Assembly (NCBI RefSeq): GCF_042676025.1
Contig: NZ_JBHTJP010000034.1
Location: 124,001-188,000 of the forward strand
Origin: Salinimicrobium gaetbulicola
Lineage (GTDB): Bacteria > Bacteroidota > Bacteroidia > Flavobacteriales > Flavobacteriaceae
Length of the DNA stretch: 64,000 nt
Direction: 5' to 3'
Both the position numbers and the translations under genes were made by a program. Shown in pieces: positions 61,009-64,000 of the stretch. How positions within the stretch are numbered: position 1 is the first letter of the stretch; each line of letters starts with the position of its first letter. The notes under the pieces were generated by a model, which was not told the DNA's origin, ran no database searches, and saw nothing but the letters and a program-made list of their open reading frames with translations.

Positions 61009-62556
61009 TTAAATATTTGGGGGGTTGTTTGGATTTATTTTGTTTTCCGACTGAAAAAGATCAAGAATGGCAGCACCTGTATGCCTTGCTATATCTCCGG
61101 CAATTGTACCTTCATAACTCAATTTTTCAGCAGCCAGGTCTCCTGAGCGTCCATGAAGGAACACTCCCAAGACCGCAGCTGTTAATGGATTATATCCCTG
61201 GGCCAGCAGGGAGATGAGAATTCCTGTAAGCACATCTCCACTTCCGGCCGTGGCCATCCCGGGATTTCCCGAAGTGTTAATATACAGGTCATCGGCGGTT
61301 AGGGTTATGGTGTAAGCATCCTTGAGTACAAGAATGAGTTTATATTCTTTCGCCAGTGCCCTGGCTCTTTCTAATTTTTCAAAATCATTGCTCCACTTCC
61401 CTACCAGCCTTTCCAGCTCTTTAGGATGAGGAGTTAAAATACTGGCTTCGGGAACTAATTTTAAAAGCTCCTTGTTCTTTGATAATATGTTCAGCCCATC
61501 GGCATCGATCACCATGGGTTTTTCGGTCTTCCTTAGCAGCCCGGAGAAAGCCTTTCCTGTTTGCCGGTCTGTCCCTACTCCTACTCCAAATCCTATAACT
61601 GAAGGATCCATTTTGTGATCAATATCGGTGAGCATTTTTTCGTTCGTATCGGTCAATACCATAGCCTCGGGCAATGAGGTTTGAAGGATCTCGTAGCCAC
61701 AGCCCGGGATAAAAACGGTAACCATCCCTGCCCCGGCGCGCATTGCAGCAGTAGCAGAAAGACAGATGCTTCCCATTTTCCCATAACTACCACCTACCAT
61801 CAAGGCGTGGCCATAGGTTCCTTTATGGGAGAACTTATTTCGTGGACGATAGAGCATTTTAGCTTCTTCCCTACCTATTAGTTGGGCTTCTGTCTTGGTA
61901 TTGATAAGATATTCCCTATCAAGTGCTATATCCATGATCTGCAATTCCCCTACGAAAGGAGCTGTTTCAGGCAGAAAAAATGACATTTTAGGTGACTGAA
62001 AGGTGATGGTGTAGCCTGCTTTTATGATGGCCTCCTTATCTTCTGTTGGCTGATCTGCCATGAGGCCAGACGGAAGGTCTATAGCAAGCACAAATGCTTC
62101 CGAAGCATTTATATGTTTCACAAGATTGGCGACCCACGGTACCAGCGGCCTGTTTAGTCCTACCCCAAAAATGGCATCTACCACGAAATCCCCTTTTTTG
62201 ATCTCAGGGAAATCCTCTTCAGATCTCAGCAAAGCCGGCCATTTGGTGGTTTGATTCTTAACCCGGTCATAATTGACAAGAAAATCCTTGGAGCGATGCT
62301 CGCTGTAATTCACAATGTAAAAGCTTACATCATAACCTTTTTCAAGCAGCAATCTTCCCACGACCAGCCCGTCTCCTCCATTATTGCCAATTCCGCAGAA
62401 GATCTTAACGGGAATATGAGCACCCTGCAGGCGCCTGTCAATTTCTTCAAAGACTAGTGTAGCAGCCCTCTCCATCAAATCTGTAGAGGAAATCCCCTGT
62501 TTTTCAAGGGTTATTTGATCTGCGTCTTTAAGTTGCCCGGCAGAAAAGATCTTCAT
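61009..62556 (-). CDS. Bifunctional NAD(P)H-hydrate epimerase / ADP-dependent dehydratase
   Basis: A 515-residue fusion. The N-terminal YjeF_N epimerase (about 1-210) has GIGNNGGDGLVVGRLL; the C-terminal ribokinase-like dehydratase (about 225-510) has GGSYGKMGSICLSATAAMRAG and SGNPGMATAGSGDVLTG with the catalytic Asp. It repairs hydrated NAD(P)H. Length and order match E. coli NnrDE (YjeF). Confidence 0.94.
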   Translation of the reverse strand: MKIFSAGQLKDADQITLEKQGISSTDLMERAATLVFEEIDRRLQGAHIPVKIFCGIGNNGGDGLVVGRLLLEKGYDVSFYIVNYSEHRSKDFLVNYDRVKNQTTKWPALLRSEEDFPEIKKGDFVVDAIFGVGLNRPLVPWVANLVKHINASEAFVLAIDLPSGLMADQPTEDKEAIIKAGYTITFQSPKMSFFLPETAPFVGELQIMDIALDREYLINTKTEAQLIGREEAKMLYRPRNKFSHKGTYGHALMVGGSYGKMGSICLSATAAMRAGAGMVTVFIPGCGYEILQTSLPEAMVLTDTNEKMLTDIDHKMDPSVIGFGVGVGTDRQTGKAFSGLLRKTEKPMVIDADGLNILSKNKELLKLVPEASILTPHPKELERLVGKWSNDFEKLERARALAKEYKLILVLKDAYTITLTADDLYINTSGNPGMATAGSGDVLTGILISLLAQGYNPLTAAVLGVFLHGRSGDLAAEKLSYEGTIAGDIARHTGAAILDLFQSENKINPNNPPNI

Positions 62557-62674
62557 ATGCTAATCGCCTTTAATATTGTTTTACAAATATAGAATTTCCT
62601 GTGCGCTCTGCTTCATGTTGAAGAAATTCTATTGAAAAATTCGGCTTAAAACGCGTTATCCTTACTGAAATTAA

Positions 62675-62682
62675 TAAATTTG
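62675..62682 (+). promoter_or_regulatory. Perfect -7 element before gcvT
   Basis: TAAATTTG, an exact match, 20 bp before the gcvT start. Confidence 0.65.
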
Positions 62683-62701
62683 CTCAACTAAATTTTCAAA
62701 A

Positions 62702-63784
62702 ATGAAAAATACAGCCCTAACCTCTACTCATATTGCGTTAAACGCAAAGATGGTTCCTTTTGCAGGATATAATATGCCGGTATCATACGAAGGTGTGAAT
62801 GCCGAACACGAAACGGTAAGAAAAGCTGTTGGTGTTTTTGATGTTTCTCACATGGGAGAATTTCTTATCACCGGTGATAAAGCACTTGACCTTATCCAGA
62901 AGATCAGCTCTAATGATGCGTCAAAATTAGTTGACGGCAAGGCACAGTATAGCTGTATGCCTAATAATCAAGGGGGAATCGTTGATGACCTTATCATTTA
63001 CAGGTTCAACGAGGAAAAATATTTACTGGTTGTAAATGCATCCAACATCGAGAAGGACTGGAACTGGATCTCTCAACACAATACCATGAATGCTACTATG
63101 AGAGACCTTTCAGAAGAGTATTCTTTGTTGGCTATTCAGGGGCCTAAAGCTGTGGAAGCTATGCAGTCTTTAACCGATGTGGATCTTTCAACTATTAAAT
63201 TCTACACTTTTGAAGTGGCACCATTCGCCGGAGTGGAAAATGTTATTATTTCAGCCACCGGATATACAGGTAGCGGCGGATTTGAGATCTACTGCAAAAA
63301 TGATGATGCTCAAAAGATCTGGGACAAGGTTTTTGAAGCTGGCGCCGACTTCGGAATAAAACCAATTGGTTTGGCTGCTCGTGATACTTTACGCCTGGAG
63401 ATGGGATTCTGTCTCTACGGAAATGATATCGATGATACTACTTCTCCTATTGAAGCCGGTCTTGGCTGGATCACCAAATTCACCAAAGACTTCATTAACT
63501 CCGAAGCTTTAAAAGAACAGAAAGAAGAAGGACCAAAAAGAAAACTTGTTGGTTTTGAACTAGATGACCGCGGAATTCCTCGCCAGGGATATGATATTGT
63601 CGACGAAAATGGCAAGGTTATTGGCGAAGTAACTTCGGGAACTATGTCTCCTTCTCTTGAAAAAGGGATTGGTTTAGGATATGTTCCAACAGAGGTTGCC
63701 ACCCCGGGAAGTAAGATATTTATTCAAGTACGTAAAAAACCCCTTCCTGCAACGGTGGTAAAATTACCATTTTATAAAGGATAG
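62702..63784 (+). CDS. gcvT: Aminomethyltransferase (glycine cleavage system T protein)
   Basis: A 360-residue T protein that transfers the aminomethyl carbon from the H protein to tetrahydrofolate. The N-terminal VPFAGYNMPVSYEGV, VFDVSHMGEFLITG and the folate-site Asp in the middle are present; GLAARDTLRLEMGFCLYGNDI and the C-terminal barrel are complete. The other gcv genes are not in the window, as is usual in Bacteroidota. It is followed at once by an epimerase-like gene. Confidence 0.95.
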   Translation: MKNTALTSTHIALNAKMVPFAGYNMPVSYEGVNAEHETVRKAVGVFDVSHMGEFLITGDKALDLIQKISSNDASKLVDGKAQYSCMPNNQGGIVDDLIIYRFNEEKYLLVVNASNIEKDWNWISQHNTMNATMRDLSEEYSLLAIQGPKAVEAMQSLTDVDLSTIKFYTFEVAPFAGVENVIISATGYTGSGGFEIYCKNDDAQKIWDKVFEAGADFGIKPIGLAARDTLRLEMGFCLYGNDIDDTTSPIEAGLGWITKFTKDFINSEALKEQKEEGPKRKLVGFELDDRGIPRQGYDIVDENGKVIGEVTSGTMSPSLEKGIGLGYVPTEVATPGSKIFIQVRKKPLPATVVKLPFYKG

Positions 63785-63790
63785 GATTTT

Positions 63791-64000
63791 TTGAAAAAAA
63801 TATTGATTTTAGGAGCAAGCGGCTTTATCGGCAATGCCTTGTATAAAGAGCTTTACCCTTATTTTGACACTCATGGCACTTATTTCACAGACAGTGCTTT
63901 CTTTGAAAAGAACCAAAAGTTCCATCAATATGATGTTGAAAAAGAAAGTATAAGTGTTCTGTTGGAAAATTTGCGCCCGAACATCATTATTTCCGCACTC
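63791..64000 (+). CDS. NAD(P)-dependent epimerase/reductase-like protein, N-terminal part (cut by window edge)
   Basis: The frame opens at TTG 63791 with the Rossmann motif ILGASGFIGNALYKEL and continues to the window end (about 70 residues). It resembles the sugar-nucleotide reductase (RfbD/RmlD) superfamily. The TTG start is uncertain because no better codon precedes the Rossmann strand. It lies 6 bp after gcvT and may be co-transcribed. Confidence 0.7.
   Translation, partial: MKKILILGASGFIGNALYKELYPYFDTHGTYFTDSAFFEKNQKFHQYDVEKESISVLLENLRPNIIISAL

Overview
The window comes from a member of the Bacteroidota, almost certainly a marine Flavobacteriaceae (Gramella/Christiangramia-like). This rests on low GC, promoters with the Bacteroidota -7 element TAnnTTTG (perfect copies before ybaB, prfB, fumC, gcvT and a KBL-family gene), starts without Shine-Dalgarno sequences, a CarboxypepD_reg/beta-barrel outer-membrane protein, a likely sulfonolipid gene pair, and general protein similarity. 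I saw no rRNA, tRNA, CRISPR array, phage or insertion sequence. Both edges cut genes (sbcD at the left, an NAD-dependent epimerase-like gene at the right).

Layout. 0-6.6 kb: sbcDC, a DJ-1/PfpI protein, two tandem LuxR-type regulators and a pseudouridine synthase. 6.6-42.8 kb: a dense stress/energy island with six universal stress proteins, a MacB-like export system, PEP synthase, a glycoside phosphorylase with a HAD/trehalose-phosphatase fusion, a PfkB kinase, two Ca-type P-type ATPases, an SDR, a phosphoribosyltransferase/hydrolase pair, an Mla-type lipid transporter, a TerB-like/zinc-ribbon/azurin operon, a receiver-CRP/FNR regulator, Hsp20, a nuclease and an MBL-RNase, and three related helical proteins. 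42.9-46 kb: arsR-arsM and a self-regulated marR/yceI pair. 46-64 kb: mostly housekeeping (KBL-family acyltransferase, cysteine-synthase-like enzyme, oligopeptidase B, ybaB, threonine aldolase, prfB with its programmed frameshift, arsC-like, an outer-membrane protein, fumC, hutH, nnr, gcvT).

Main result. In the island, thirteen intergenic palindromes of the form TGA-N6-TCA (CRP/FNR geometry) each lie upstream of a TAnnTT-type -7 element. The distance from palindrome centre to the first base of the -7 element is 29.5 bp for nearly all promoters (30.5 for two). Two of the palindromes show such an element on both sides and so may drive divergent operons. With an expected start about 12 bp after the -7 element begins, the centre lies near -41.5, the class II CRP/FNR activation position. 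The promoters serve nearly every island operon and one apparent non-coding RNA of about 210 nt with a strong terminator. The natural candidate activator is the receiver-CRP/FNR protein at 34.4-35.5 kb: it keeps the E and R of the recognition helix but lacks FNR-type cysteines and the cAMP-binding arginine, so it may be controlled by phosphorylation. In content (USPs, Hsp20, PfkB, P-type ATPase, phosphoribosyltransferase, HAD-TPP/GH65) the island resembles the mycobacterial DosR dormancy regulon, although the regulator is of a different type. This is inference and testable.
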